Counted from the stretch's first letter, positions 25,544-34,048 are shown. The stretch is 54,553 bases of DNA from Nesterenkonia alkaliphila (GCF_009758175.1 NZ_WRPM01000032.1:1-54553); one strand, 5' to 3'. Program-made: numbers and translations. The notes: generated by a model from the sequence alone, not told the origin.

Positions 25544-25550
25544 AGTCGGC
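25482..25550. repeat. interspersed repeat, copy 1 (3' end of leuC)
   Basis: This shares GTCCCGGCGGCGGG, CCCCGCTCGCCTCTCGGCCG, GGCCTTC, CGCCT and AAGTCGGC with 43034-43104. The 51-nt core (25500-25550) has no indel. The centre is GGCCGGCG-GG-CGCCGGCC; the other copy has a different but equally perfect stem. It encodes the LeuC tail and its stop codon. Confidence 0.75.
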
Positions 25551-25596
25551 GCTTGCTCCGCTCGCGCCTCACAGAGCCTCACAGGAGAACATTCTG

Positions 25597-26196
25597 ATGG
25601 AACCGATCATCACCCATACCGGCATCGGCGTACCGCTGAAGCAGTCCAATGTGGACACCGACCAGATCATCCCCGCGGTGTTCCTGAAACGGATCACCAA
25701 AACCGGGTTCGACGACGCCCTCTTCCACGCCTGGCGCAAGAAGCCCGAGTTCGTGCTCAACCAAGAGCCCTACAGCCGCGGCACCGTACTGGTGGCCGGA
25801 CCGGACTTCGGCACCGGCTCCTCCCGCGAGCATGCGGTCTGGGCGTTGAAGGACTACGGATTCCGAGTGGTGATCTCCTCCCGGTTCGCCGATATCTTCT
25901 ACGGCAACTCCGCCAAACAGGGGCTGCTGGCCGCTAAGGTCGCCCAGCCCGATGTGGAGCTGATCTGGAAGGAGCTGGAGAAGGAGCCCGGCACCGAGAT
26001 CACCGTGGACCTTCAGTCCTGCACTGTGCGCTGCGGCTCGGTCGATGCCACCTTCGAGATCGACAACTACACCCGCTGGCGGCTTATGGAGGGCCTGGAC
26101 GATATCTCCCTGACCCTGCGCCAGGAGGAGACCATCACCACCTATGAGGCCACCCGGCCCGGGTTCAAGCCCACCACCCTGCCTGCCAAGGTCTGA
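25597..26196 (+). CDS. leuD: 3-isopropylmalate dehydratase small subunit LeuD
   Basis: A 199-aa swivel-domain partner of LeuC. It has '[20 protein letters not shown]', '[37 protein letters not shown]' (the GTGSSREHA signature) and 'NSAKQGLLA'. The length is normal for the family. AGGAGA lies 9 nt before the ATG. It starts 53 bp after leuC, a gap that contains the end of the interspersed repeat, and should be on the leuC transcript. Together they form the heterodimeric dehydratase. Confidence 0.96.
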   Translation: MEPIITHTGIGVPLKQSNVDTDQIIPAVFLKRITKTGFDDALFHAWRKKPEFVLNQEPYSRGTVLVAGPDFGTGSSREHAVWALKDYGFRVVISSRFADIFYGNSAKQGLLAAKVAQPDVELIWKELEKEPGTEITVDLQSCTVRCGSVDATFEIDNYTRWRLMEGLDDISLTLRQEETITTYEATRPGFKPTTLPAKV

Positions 26197-26280
26197 CCTC
26201 TCCCGCCGGAGAGCACCGGTGAGTGGGGCGGCGTCGTGCTCAACCCCACTGCGCATCCAGGAACCCCCATGCTTTTCGGG

Positions 26281-26286
26281 TACAGT
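26281..26286 (+). promoter_or_regulatory. candidate -10 box TACAGT for murA
   Basis: TACAGT lies about 48 nt upstream of the chosen murA ATG and would give a leader of about 42 nt. No clear -35 is visible. Confidence 0.35.
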
Positions 26287-26334
26287 GGCATGGCCGAGAA
26301 TCCGCCGACTGATCCGAAGGGACCACCTGACTCC

Positions 26335-27657
26335 ATGGCCAAGCTGCTCACCATTCAGGGCGGTAAACCGCTGCAGGGCGAAGTGCACGTCCGGGGAGCC
26401 AAGAACCTGGTGCCCAAAGCCATGGTCGCCTCGCTGCTGGGATCGGAACCCTCGCAGCTGCGCAACGTCCCGGAGATCAAGGATGTGGAGATTGTCACCA
26501 ATCTCCTGACCATCCACGGGGTGAAGGTGGACCGGGACTCCACCGGCGGGACCATGACCCTGGACCCGCGGGAGACCTACTCCGCTGAGCACTCCGAGAT
26601 CGACGCCTATGCCGGGGACTCCCGGATCCCGATCCTGTTCTGCGGCCCGCTGATGCACAAGAACGGTGAGGCCTTCATCCCCGATCTGGGCGGCTGCCGG
26701 ATCGGCGACCGGCCCATCGACTACCACCTGGAGGTGCTGCGGAACTTCGGGGCGGTGGTGGACAAGCAGCCCAACGGCATCCACATCTCCGCCCCCAAGG
26801 GACTGCGCGGAGCCAAATTGGAGCTGCCCTACCCCTCCGTGGGTGCCACCGAGCAGGTGCTGCTGACCGCAGTGCTGGCCGAGGGCATCACCGAGCTGAA
26901 GAACGCCGCCGTGGAGCCGGAGATCCACGACCTGATCGCCATCCTGCAGCAGATGGGCGCGATCATCACCGTCTACACCGACCGGACCATCCGGATCGAG
27001 GGCGTAGCCCGACTCTCCGGATTCAAGCACCGGGCCATCCCCGATCGCAACGAATCAGCCTCCTGGGCCTCCGCCGCCCTGGTGACCCAGGGCGATATCT
27101 ACGTTAGGGGCGCTGCCCAGCGGGACCTCACCGCCTTCCTGAACATCTACCGCAAAATCGGCGGCGAGTTCGAGGTGGACGAGGAAGGTATGCGCTTCTG
27201 GCACGCCGGGGGCCCGCTGAAACCGCTGGTCTTAGAGACTGATGTGCACCCCGGCTTCATGACCGACTGGCAGCAGCCCATGGTGGTGGCCCTGACCCAG
27301 GCCCACGGTGTGTCGATCGTGCATGAGACCGTCTATGAGAACCGGTTCGGCTTCACCAACGCACTGAAGCGGATGGGCGCGGGCATCCAGCTGCACCGCG
27401 AGTGCCTGGGCTCCAACCCCTGCCGGTTCGGACAGCGGAACTTCCTGCACTCAGCAGTGATCTCAGGCCCGGCCGAGCTCAAAGGCGCAGACATTGACAT
27501 TCCAGACCTGCGCGGCGGGTTCTCCCACCTGATCGCCGCCCTGGCCGCCGCCGGCACCTCGAACGTCACCGGGATCGAGATCATCTCCCGCGGCTACGAG
27601 CACTTCATTGACAAGATCGCCGGACTCGGCGCCGATATTGCGATCTCCGAACGCTGA
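26335..27657 (+). CDS. murA: UDP-N-acetylglucosamine 1-carboxyvinyltransferase MurA
   Basis: A 440-aa MurA that adds enolpyruvate from PEP to UDP-GlcNAc, the first step of peptidoglycan synthesis. Seen are 'VRGAKNLVPKAMVASLL' (the KN substrate-binding motif), 'GGCRIGDRPIDYHLEVL' carrying the fosfomycin-target cysteine, 'PYPSVGATEQVL', and 'DIPDLRGGFSHLIAALAA'. The Cys suggests fosfomycin can bind, unlike the Asp variant of mycobacteria. The start is ATG 26335; an in-frame ATG at 26290 and one further upstream exist, but the TACAGT box at 26281 would exclude them. plsC and gpsA-ddl follow. Confidence 0.95.
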   Translation: MAKLLTIQGGKPLQGEVHVRGAKNLVPKAMVASLLGSEPSQLRNVPEIKDVEIVTNLLTIHGVKVDRDSTGGTMTLDPRETYSAEHSEIDAYAGDSRIPILFCGPLMHKNGEAFIPDLGGCRIGDRPIDYHLEVLRNFGAVVDKQPNGIHISAPKGLRGAKLELPYPSVGATEQVLLTAVLAEGITELKNAAVEPEIHDLIAILQQMGAIITVYTDRTIRIEGVARLSGFKHRAIPDRNESASWASAALVTQGDIYVRGAAQRDLTAFLNIYRKIGGEFEVDEEGMRFWHAGGPLKPLVLETDVHPGFMTDWQQPMVVALTQAHGVSIVHETVYENRFGFTNALKRMGAGIQLHRECLGSNPCRFGQRNFLHSAVISGPAELKGADIDIPDLRGGFSHLIAALAAAGTSNVTGIEIISRGYEHFIDKIAGLGADIAISER

Positions 27658-27738
27658 ACCGATCTGCCCGGTAGGGTGAAAACAGAGCGAGCCGGGTCCC
27701 GGCTCAATGCCAGCGATGAGACCGGAAGCGAACGAACA

Positions 27739-28500
27739 ATGACAGAACCAGTGCGCCGCTCACTCCGGTGGCACCTGGCCGCCGGTATCGTCCGGTCCGC
27801 CATGAACCTCGCAATCGGCAGACAGTGGCGCGGGGCCCAAAATCTGCCGGCCAGCGGCTTCATCGCAGTGACCAACCACATCAGCGAGCTCGACCCGCTG
27901 GCCGTGGGCCACGCCGTCTACTCCGCCGGCTACACCCCGCACTTTCTGGCCAAGGACTCCCTGTTCCGAGTCCCCGGGCTGGGTGCTGTGGCCCGTGGGC
28001 TGCAGCAGATCCCGGTGGCCCGCGGCGACCGCACTGCAGCCAACCGTTCTCTGGAAGTGGCCCGCGAAGTGCTTGCCGCCGGTGGGGTGATCATCATCTA
28101 CCCCGAGGGCACACTCAGCCGTGATCCCGAGCAGTGGCCGATGCGCTGCAAGACCGGGGCAGCCCGGCTGGCGCTGAGCACCGGCGCCCCACTGGTGCCC
28201 ATCACCCACTGGGGGGTCCAGGACTTTCTGCCGCCCTATGCCAAGCTGCCCAAGCCCCTGCCGCGCAAGAAGTACCGGCTCACCGTGGGCGAGGCCATTA
28301 ATCTGGAGGACCTGCGTCAGAAGCCGCTCAGGCGCACCGTGCTGACCGAGGCCACCCAGCGGGTGGAGCAGGCCCTCACCCAGGGGGTGGCGCAGCTGCG
28401 CGGCGAGCAGCCGCCGCAGGACATCTGGGACCGGGCGCTGAACCAGCGGGTGCCGCGCAACCAGCTCAAGGCCCGCCAGAGCAAGGAGAACGGCGCGTGA
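27739..28500 (+). CDS. plsC: 1-acyl-sn-glycerol-3-phosphate acyltransferase PlsC
   Basis: A 253-aa lysophosphatidate acyltransferase that makes phosphatidate at the inner membrane. Acyltransferase motif I is 'VTNHISELDPL' (NHxxxxD), motif II 'GRxxxxR'-like 'PVARGDRTAANRSL', motif III 'IIIYPEGTLSRD' and motif IV 'GAPLVPITHWG'. The start ATG 27739 is preferred; GTG 27676 is in frame but would add an unlikely 21-residue polar extension. Its stop overlaps the gpsA-ddl start (GTGA at 28497), so it is translationally coupled to the next step-related enzyme of glycerolipid synthesis. Confidence 0.92.
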   Translation: MTEPVRRSLRWHLAAGIVRSAMNLAIGRQWRGAQNLPASGFIAVTNHISELDPLAVGHAVYSAGYTPHFLAKDSLFRVPGLGAVARGLQQIPVARGDRTAANRSLEVAREVLAAGGVIIIYPEGTLSRDPEQWPMRCKTGAARLALSTGAPLVPITHWGVQDFLPPYAKLPKPLPRKKYRLTVGEAINLEDLRQKPLRRTVLTEATQRVEQALTQGVAQLRGEQPPQDIWDRALNQRVPRNQLKARQSKENGA

Positions 28501-30680
28501 AGCCGCAGAAGATCGCCGTGCTGGGAGCAGGCTCCTGGGGCACCACGTTCGCCAAAGTCCTCGCTGATGCCGGCAACGATGCCGCCGGGCTTCAGATCCA
28601 GCTCTGGGCACGCCGCAGCGAGGTGGCTGAAGAGATCACCGCCCAGCACACCAACACCACCTATCTGGGCGATATTCGGCTGCCAGATGCGATCAGCGCC
28701 ACTGACGATCTGGCTGCGGCAGTCACCGGGGCCGGCGTCGTCGTACTGGCCCTGCCCGCCCAGCACCTGCGCGGCCACCTGGCGCAGGTCAGGACAGCGC
28801 TGAGCCCAGAGGCGGTGGTGGTCTCGCTGATCAAGGGCCTGGAGCGCGGCACCAACCTGCGGATGTCAGAGGTCATCGCCGCCGAGCTGGGACTGCCGGA
28901 GGGGCAGATCGCCGTGGTCTCCGGGCCCAACCTGGCCATGGAGATCGCCCGCGAGGAGCCCACCGCCTCCGTGGTGGCCTGCCGGGACGAGGCGGTGGCC
29001 GAGCAGATCGCCACCCTGTGCAGCGCCAAGTACTTCCGCCCCTACACCAACACCGATGTCACCGGCGTGGAGATCGCCGGGATCGTGAAGAACGTGATCG
29101 CCCTGGCGGTGGGAGTCTGCGACGGCCAGCAGCTGGGCGACAACTCCAAAGCCTCGGTGATCACCCGCGGCCTGGCTGAGGCCACCCGCCTGGCCACAGC
29201 CCTGGGCGGGAAGCTGGAGACCTTCTCCGGGCTGGCCGGACTCGGGGATGTGGTGGCCACCTGCGCCTCACCGCTCTCACGCAATCGCAGCGCCGGACGG
29301 CTGCTGGGCCAAGGGCTCACCCCCGAGCAGGTGACCGAACAGATGACCCAGACTGCGGAGGGCATGAAGTCCGCCTCCGCGGTACTGGATCTGGCCCGGG
29401 AACACGGTGTGGAGATGCCGATCACCGAGGCCGTCACCGCAGTGCTGGCCGGCCGGCTGCCGGTGCAGAACATCGCCAGCCTGCTGCTGGCCCGTGAGCT
29501 CAAGGCCGAACAGGCCGGCAGCTCCAGCGCCCCCACGCCCACCACCAGCAGCGCCAAGCCCCGCATCCTGGTCCTCTACGGCGGTCAGTCCTCCGAGCAC
29601 GCCGTCTCCTGTGTCACCGCTGCCGGTGTGCTCCGCGCCATCGACACCTCCCGGTTTGAGGTGGTGGAAGTCGGGATCACCGCCGCCGGGCAGTGGACCA
29701 GGCCGGTCACCGATCCGCGCAGTCACAGCTTTGACGGAGCCCAGCTGCCGCGGGTGGAGCCCACCGCCTCCAGCGTCCAGCTGCACCCGGGGGCCGGCGG
29801 CTCCGCGCAGCGCAGCGCCGAACTGGTGGAGATCGCCCCTGATCTCAGCGTCACCTCCCTGGGCCGGGTGGATGCCGTGCTGCCGCTGCTGCACGGACCC
29901 TTCGGCGAGGACGGCACACTCCAGGGCCTGCTGGAGCTGGCCGGGGTGCCCTATGTGGGCGCTGGCGTGCTGACCAGCGCAGTCGGCATGGACAAGCACT
30001 TCATGAAGCTGGCCTTCGCCGCGGCCGGACTGACCGTGGGGCCCTGGGAGACCATCACCGCCCGGCAGTGGGCCGCAGATCCCGAGGCCTGCCTGCAGCG
30101 GGTACGGCAGCTGACCCTGCCGGTGTTCGTCAAACCTGCCCGCGCCGGATCCTCCACCGGGATCACCAGGGTGGACGACTGGTCACAGCTTGAGCAGGCC
30201 CTGGAGACCGCCCGGAAGTTCGACCCCAAGGTCATCGTGGAGCAGGGCATCCAGGGCCGCGAGATCGAATGCGGAGTGCTGGGCTCCGCCGGCGGGGCTG
30301 CCGCCCGCACCTCAGAGTGCGGGGAGATCGTGGTGCATCAGGGCGCTGAGTCCCACCAGTTCTACGACTTCACCGCAAAATACACCGACGACGCCGCAGC
30401 CGAGCTCTCCTGCCCCGCCGACCTCCCGGCCGGGGTCAGTGAGGAGATCCGGCGCCAAGCGGTGATCGCCTTCAACGCCATCGATGGCGAAGGCATCTCC
30501 CGGGTGGACTTCTTCTACACCAGTGAGGGTGAGCTGGTCATCAACGAGGTCAACACTATGCCCGGGTTCACCCCGATCAGCATGTACCCCCAGATGTGGA
30601 AGGCCAGCGGGCTCAACTACACCGAGCTGATCACCGAGCTGATCCAGTTGGCCCTCGATCGCCCAGTGGGCCTGCGCTGA
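28497..30680 (+). CDS. fused glycerol-3-phosphate dehydrogenase (GpsA) - D-alanine-D-alanine ligase (Ddl)
   Basis: A 727-aa protein with two complete enzymes in one frame. Residues 1-340 are GpsA (sn-glycerol-3-phosphate from DHAP): 'VLGAGSWGTTFAKVLADAG', 'LIKGLERGT', 'SGPNLAMEI', 'GIVKNVIALAVG' with the catalytic Lys, 'GLAGLGDVVATC'. A Ser/Thr/Pro linker (about 341-358) leads to Ddl (359-727): 'VLYGGQSSEHAVSC', 'LHGPFGEDGTLQGLLEL', 'PVFVKPARAGSSTGI', 'INEVNTMPGFT'. No in-frame ATG or GTG lies between the two domains. The genes are usually separate neighbours, so this is a fusion of phospholipid and peptidoglycan precursor enzymes. The start is GTG 28497, overlapping plsC. Confidence 0.93.
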   Translation: MKPQKIAVLGAGSWGTTFAKVLADAGNDAAGLQIQLWARRSEVAEEITAQHTNTTYLGDIRLPDAISATDDLAAAVTGAGVVVLALPAQHLRGHLAQVRTALSPEAVVVSLIKGLERGTNLRMSEVIAAELGLPEGQIAVVSGPNLAMEIAREEPTASVVACRDEAVAEQIATLCSAKYFRPYTNTDVTGVEIAGIVKNVIALAVGVCDGQQLGDNSKASVITRGLAEATRLATALGGKLETFSGLAGLGDVVATCASPLSRNRSAGRLLGQGLTPEQVTEQMTQTAEGMKSASAVLDLAREHGVEMPITEAVTAVLAGRLPVQNIASLLLARELKAEQAGSSSAPTPTTSSAKPRILVLYGGQSSEHAVSCVTAAGVLRAIDTSRFEVVEVGITAAGQWTRPVTDPRSHSFDGAQLPRVEPTASSVQLHPGAGGSAQRSAELVEIAPDLSVTSLGRVDAVLPLLHGPFGEDGTLQGLLELAGVPYVGAGVLTSAVGMDKHFMKLAFAAAGLTVGPWETITARQWAADPEACLQRVRQLTLPVFVKPARAGSSTGITRVDDWSQLEQALETARKFDPKVIVEQGIQGREIECGVLGSAGGAAARTSECGEIVVHQGAESHQFYDFTAKYTDDAAAELSCPADLPAGVSEEIRRQAVIAFNAIDGEGISRVDFFYTSEGELVINEVNTMPGFTPISMYPQMWKASGLNYTELITELIQLALDRPVGLR

Positions 30681-30701
30681 GCCGGGCTGCGCTGAGCCGG
30701 G
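30672..30701. repeat. 15-bp tandem duplication over the ddl stop codon
   Basis: CTGCGCTGAGCCGGG occurs twice in direct succession (30672-30686, 30687-30701). The first copy contains the TGA stop of the fusion gene and the second repeats it downstream. Confidence 0.8.
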
Positions 30702-30732
30702 GACGGCACTGCACACAGGCTCCCGGGTTCGC

Positions 30733-30738
30733 TAGAAT
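30733..30738 (+). promoter_or_regulatory. -10 box TAGAAT of a leaderless DUF3039 transcript
   Basis: TAGAAT is followed by 7 nt and the ATG at 30746. TGCACA at 30710-30715 matches TTGACA at four of six positions with 17-bp spacing. No Shine-Dalgarno sequence is present. Confidence 0.6.
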
Positions 30739-30745
30739 TACCAGC

Positions 30746-31096
30746 ATGAAGTCCTCCGCCGAAGACCTGTTCCGGATGCACACCGCCGATCCTGCCACCA
30801 GCCCTTCTCCGGGCGGGGCGGCCACCATCGAGCGTGAGCACACCCCACAGCTGTCCGAGCCCGGCGATCACGAGCGGTTCAGCCACTATGTGAAGAAGGA
30901 CAAGATCATGGAGTCCGCCCTGGAGGGCAACGCCGTGGTCGCGCTCTGCGGCAAGGTCTGGATCCCCTCCCGGGATCCCAAGAACTTCCCGGTCTGCCCT
31001 GAGTGCAAAGAGATCTACGAGGAACTCAAGGGCGGCGGAGACGGCGAAGGCTCCGGCCGGGGCGGCCGCGGACTCTTCGGCTTCGGCAAGAACTAG
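30746..31096 (+). CDS. DUF3039 domain-containing protein
   Basis: A 116-aa actinobacterial protein of unknown function. The conserved block is 'GDHERFSHYVKKDKIMESALEGNAVVALCGKVWIPSRDPKNFPVCPECKEIYE' (about residues 44-96). It has three cysteines: one in 'ALCGKVW' and a CxxC pair in 'VCPECK', so zinc binding is plausible. A Gly-rich tail follows. It starts from a leaderless promoter and ends 10 bp before the helicase gene, with which it is normally linked in actinobacteria. Confidence 0.88.
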   Translation: MKSSAEDLFRMHTADPATSPSPGGAATIEREHTPQLSEPGDHERFSHYVKKDKIMESALEGNAVVALCGKVWIPSRDPKNFPVCPECKEIYEELKGGGDGEGSGRGGRGLFGFGKN

Positions 31097-31106
31097 TCCG
31101 CAGGGC

Positions 31107-32885
31107 GTGACTGAACCGACACTCTTCGACGTCGGCACCGACGTCGGATCAGACCTCCCGCCGGTCTACCCCCACCGGGCTGCGCACGGCACCGCCGGCA
31201 CCCTGCGCCAATGGCAGCAGGAAGCCTTGGACCTCTACATCCGTAAACGTCCGCGGGACTTCATGACCGTGGCTACCCCCGGAGCCGGCAAAACCACCTT
31301 CGCCCTGCGCGTGGCCAAACTCCTGGTGGGCTCCGGGGAGGTCAACCGGATCTACGTGGTGGCCCCCACCGAGCATCTGAAGCGGCAATGGGCCGACGCC
31401 GCCGCCCGAGTGGGTCTTTCCATCGACCCCAATTTCAAGAACAGCGACGGCCGGCACGGCTCCCAGTTCATCGGCGTGGCCGTCACCTACGCCCAGGTGG
31501 CCAATAAGCCGGCCCTGCACCGTAACAAGACCGAGGCCGGGCGCACCCTGGTCATCTTCGACGAGATCCACCATGCCGGTGACTCGCTGAGCTGGGGCGA
31601 GGGCGTGCGTGAAGCGTTCGAACCGGCCGTGCGGCGCCTGGCACTGACCGGCACCCCCTTCCGCTCCGACACCGCCGCCATCCCCTTTGTGGAGTATGTG
31701 AAGGACGCCGACGGCGTCCCGCGCTCCTCGGCCGACTACTCCTACGGCTACGGGCCCGCCCTGCGCGACCACGTGGTGCGCCCGGTGGTGTTCATGGCCT
31801 ATTCCGGAAATATGCGCTGGCGCACCGCCTCCGGTGAGGAGATGGAGGCCACCCTGGGCGGGGCGGCCACCAAGGACATCACCAACCATGCCTGGCGCAC
31901 CGCTCTGAACCCCGAGGGGGAGTGGATCCCGGCCGTGCTGCGTGCGGCCCACCAGCGGCTGCTGAAAGTCCGGGACAAGATCAACGACGCCGGGGGACTG
32001 GTGATCGCCACCGATCACGAGGCAGCCCGCGCCTATGCCGCGCAGCTGGACGCGCTGACCGGTCAGCGCACCACGGTGGTGCTCTCCGATGACAAGGAGG
32101 CATCCCGGAAGATCGAGGAGTTCAGCGCGGATGGCTCCAAGTACTGGATGGTGGCAGTCCGCATGGTCTCCGAGGGCGTGGATGTGCCCCGGCTCTGTGT
32201 GGGGGTCTATGCCACCTCCACCTCTACACCGCTGTTCTTCGCCCAGGCCGTGGGCCGCTTCGTGCGGCTGCGCAAGAAGGCCGAGGTGGCCAGCGTCTTC
32301 CTGCCCTCAGTCCCGGTGCTCACCGACCTGGCAGGAGCCATGGAGGCCGAACGCGACCATGCGCTCGGTGTGCCCGGCGGCGAACAGCCGGAGGAGGGCG
32401 AGCTGCAGGACCCGCTGGAGGAGGAGCAGGCGGAGGACCGAGCCTCCGAGGAGCTGACCAAGGGCGAGTTCGCTGCTCTGGGGTCCTCAGCGGCCTTCGA
32501 CCGGGTGATGTTCGACGGCGAGGAGTTCGGCCTCGGCGGCGCGGTGGGCTCCGAGGAGGAACTCGACTTCCTCGGCATCCCCGGGCTGCTGGAGCCCGAC
32601 CAGGTCTCCGAACTGCTGCGCAGGCAGCAGGCCGAGCAGCTCAAGCGCCGGCCCAAGGGCACTGAGGCGCCCCGGGGCGGCGTCGTGGATCATCGTCAGC
32701 TCAAAGCGCTGCGCGCCAAACTCAACAAGTCCGTCTCGGCCTATGCCGCCAAGACCGGTATGCACCAGGGCTCCATCCACACCAGGCTGCGCGAGAAGTG
32801 CGGCGGCCCCCCGGTGGGCCAGGCCACCCAGGACCAGCTCGAGGCCCGCCTGAAGCAGGTCCAGCTCTGGTTCACCCGCGCCTGA
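31107..32885 (+). CDS. DEAD/DEAH-box helicase family protein
   Basis: A 592-aa superfamily 2 helicase. It has the Q-like motif 'LRQWQQEALDLYI', Walker A 'ATPGAGKTTFALRVA', motif II 'VIFDEIHHAGD' (DEIH), motif III 'LALTGTPFRSD', and motif VI 'AQAVGRFVRLR'. The acidic C-terminal third (about 420-520) and the 'VDHRQLKALRAKLNKSVSAYAAKTGMHQGSIHTRLREKCGG' tail are typical of the actinobacterial family that accompanies DUF3039. The start is GTG 31107. It acts on nucleic acid, but the exact role is unknown. Confidence 0.9.
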   Translation: MTEPTLFDVGTDVGSDLPPVYPHRAAHGTAGTLRQWQQEALDLYIRKRPRDFMTVATPGAGKTTFALRVAKLLVGSGEVNRIYVVAPTEHLKRQWADAAARVGLSIDPNFKNSDGRHGSQFIGVAVTYAQVANKPALHRNKTEAGRTLVIFDEIHHAGDSLSWGEGVREAFEPAVRRLALTGTPFRSDTAAIPFVEYVKDADGVPRSSADYSYGYGPALRDHVVRPVVFMAYSGNMRWRTASGEEMEATLGGAATKDITNHAWRTALNPEGEWIPAVLRAAHQRLLKVRDKINDAGGLVIATDHEAARAYAAQLDALTGQRTTVVLSDDKEASRKIEEFSADGSKYWMVAVRMVSEGVDVPRLCVGVYATSTSTPLFFAQAVGRFVRLRKKAEVASVFLPSVPVLTDLAGAMEAERDHALGVPGGEQPEEGELQDPLEEEQAEDRASEELTKGEFAALGSSAAFDRVMFDGEEFGLGGAVGSEEELDFLGIPGLLEPDQVSELLRRQQAEQLKRRPKGTEAPRGGVVDHRQLKALRAKLNKSVSAYAAKTGMHQGSIHTRLREKCGGPPVGQATQDQLEARLKQVQLWFTRA

Positions 32886-32973
32886 GCCGCAACCCGCCCG
32901 GCATTGGGACCGCTGACCGCCCCGCGCTGCGCCGGTTCCAGGCCAGGCAGGAAATGCTGGGAGCCTGGGGTGG

Positions 32974-33121
32974 CTGTCCCTCGGACGGGCAGTAGGTGAC
33001 GATGAGTCCGACTTGCGCTGGCGGCGTCGTAGGCTTCTGCCCAGAATGGGTCGCCTGAGGGGGTCTACTGGGCAGTAGGTGACGATGAGTCCGACTTCCG
33101 CTGTTGGCGTCGTAGGCTTCT
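32974..33121. repeat. REP-like repeat, copy A plus a partial third unit
   Basis: Positions 32974-33087 match 33798-33911 at 106 of 114 bases without gaps. A further half-unit (33070-33121) runs into the GNAT promoter region. Each unit is an imperfect palindrome with ends GGGCAGTAGG and GGCTTCTGCCC, and contains GGCGTCGTAGGCTTCTG. Mini-ORFs inside show mostly nonsynonymous differences, so it is not coding. Confidence 0.85.
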
Positions 33122-33130
33122 GCTGGAACG

Positions 33131-33712
33131 ATGAGCGACTATCAGAGGCTGCGGGATTGGGCAGCCGGGCTTTTCCAGGGTGAGCGGGTCACACTGCGAC
33201 CCATTGAAGAGCACGACATCGAGATAATCTGCGATTGGTGGGACAACCCGGATATCACCCTGTTCAACGACAGTCATATCGTGCGGCGGCCGCGGGTGGT
33301 GAACGCTGAGATGGTCCGGTCCTGGGCTGCCAATAAGGACGCCGGTGGATTCTCCTATGCCGCGGAGGTTGAGGGTCAGCTGGTGGGTCAGGTCTCGGTG
33401 CATTCGATCAAAGCGCCTGCCTTGATCGGCAAGCTGGGAATCGTTGTCGGCCCAGAGTTCCAGGACCAGGGCTATGGCACGGAGATTCTGGAGCTTGCCC
33501 TGCGCATCGCCTTCACCGAGTACGCCTGCCGAAAGGTCGAGTTGCTGGTGTTCAGCTACTCGGACCGTGGGATCCACACCTATGAGAAGGTCGGGTTCCA
33601 GGTTGAGGGGCGCCGTCGGGGCAATGTCATGCGCGCGGGCAGATGGTACGACGACGTCACCATGGGCATCATGGCCGAGGAGTACTTCGCTCGTCACCGC
33701 CGGCCCTTCTGA
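33131..33712 (+). CDS. GNAT family N-acetyltransferase (RimJ/RimL-like)
   Basis: A 193-aa GNAT acetyltransferase. 'VTLRPIEEHDIEII' opens the fold, 'LGIVVGPEFQDQGYGTEILELALRIAF' is the acetyl-CoA pyrophosphate loop (Q-x-x-G-Y/G), and 'VFSYSDRGIHTYEKVGFQVEGRRRG' is motif B with the RimJ/L-type ending. The acceptor substrate is unknown. It has no Shine-Dalgarno sequence. A TAGGCT box within the preceding repeat lies 11 nt upstream, so the repeat may supply its promoter. The gene is bracketed by two 114-bp direct repeats 824 bp apart, which suggests it moved or was duplicated with them. Confidence 0.9.
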   Translation: MSDYQRLRDWAAGLFQGERVTLRPIEEHDIEIICDWWDNPDITLFNDSHIVRRPRVVNAEMVRSWAANKDAGGFSYAAEVEGQLVGQVSVHSIKAPALIGKLGIVVGPEFQDQGYGTEILELALRIAFTEYACRKVELLVFSYSDRGIHTYEKVGFQVEGRRRGNVMRAGRWYDDVTMGIMAEEYFARHRRPF

Positions 33713-33797
33713 GCCCATCCCGTTGCGGATTGCTTCCGATCCAAGCCCAGGGCCGCGCAGCCTCCGGGGAGGCGAGGGACATGTTGAGCCCAGTGCC

Positions 33798-33911
33798 CTG
33801 TCCCTCGGATGGGCAGTAAGTGACGATGAGTCCCGCTTCCGTTGGCGGCGTCGTAGGCTTCTGCCCAGAATGGGGCGCCTGAGGAGGTCTACTGGGCAGT
33901 AGGTGACGATG
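33798..33911. repeat. REP-like repeat, copy B
   Basis: A 114-bp direct repeat of 32974-33087 with 8 substitutions and no indels. It includes GGCGGCGTCGTAGGCTTC and ends GGGCAGTAGGTGACGATG. It lies downstream of the GNAT gene. Confidence 0.85.
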
Positions 33912-34020
33912 CCTTCGCGGGAAGGGTGAGGTGTCGTCATGAACTGCCCAGGGGGTCTGTTGTGTTCGGTCTGCGGCACGATGCCCCGGGGTTGCACTAG
34001 GCGGAGTTTTCCCCAGCCGC

Positions 34021-34048
34021 GATGGCGGAAGTGCGACACGCCGCCATC
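34021..34048. repeat. 8-bp hairpin upstream of the DUF559-like gene
   Basis: GATGGCGG (34021-34028) and CCGCCATC (34041-34048) are perfect arms with a 12-nt loop. There is no T run on either side. The role is unknown. Confidence 0.5.

Noticed and set aside
25579-27030. A 483-codon minus-strand frame opposite leuD/murA
   Set aside because: A GC-driven antisense shadow of two well-defined genes.
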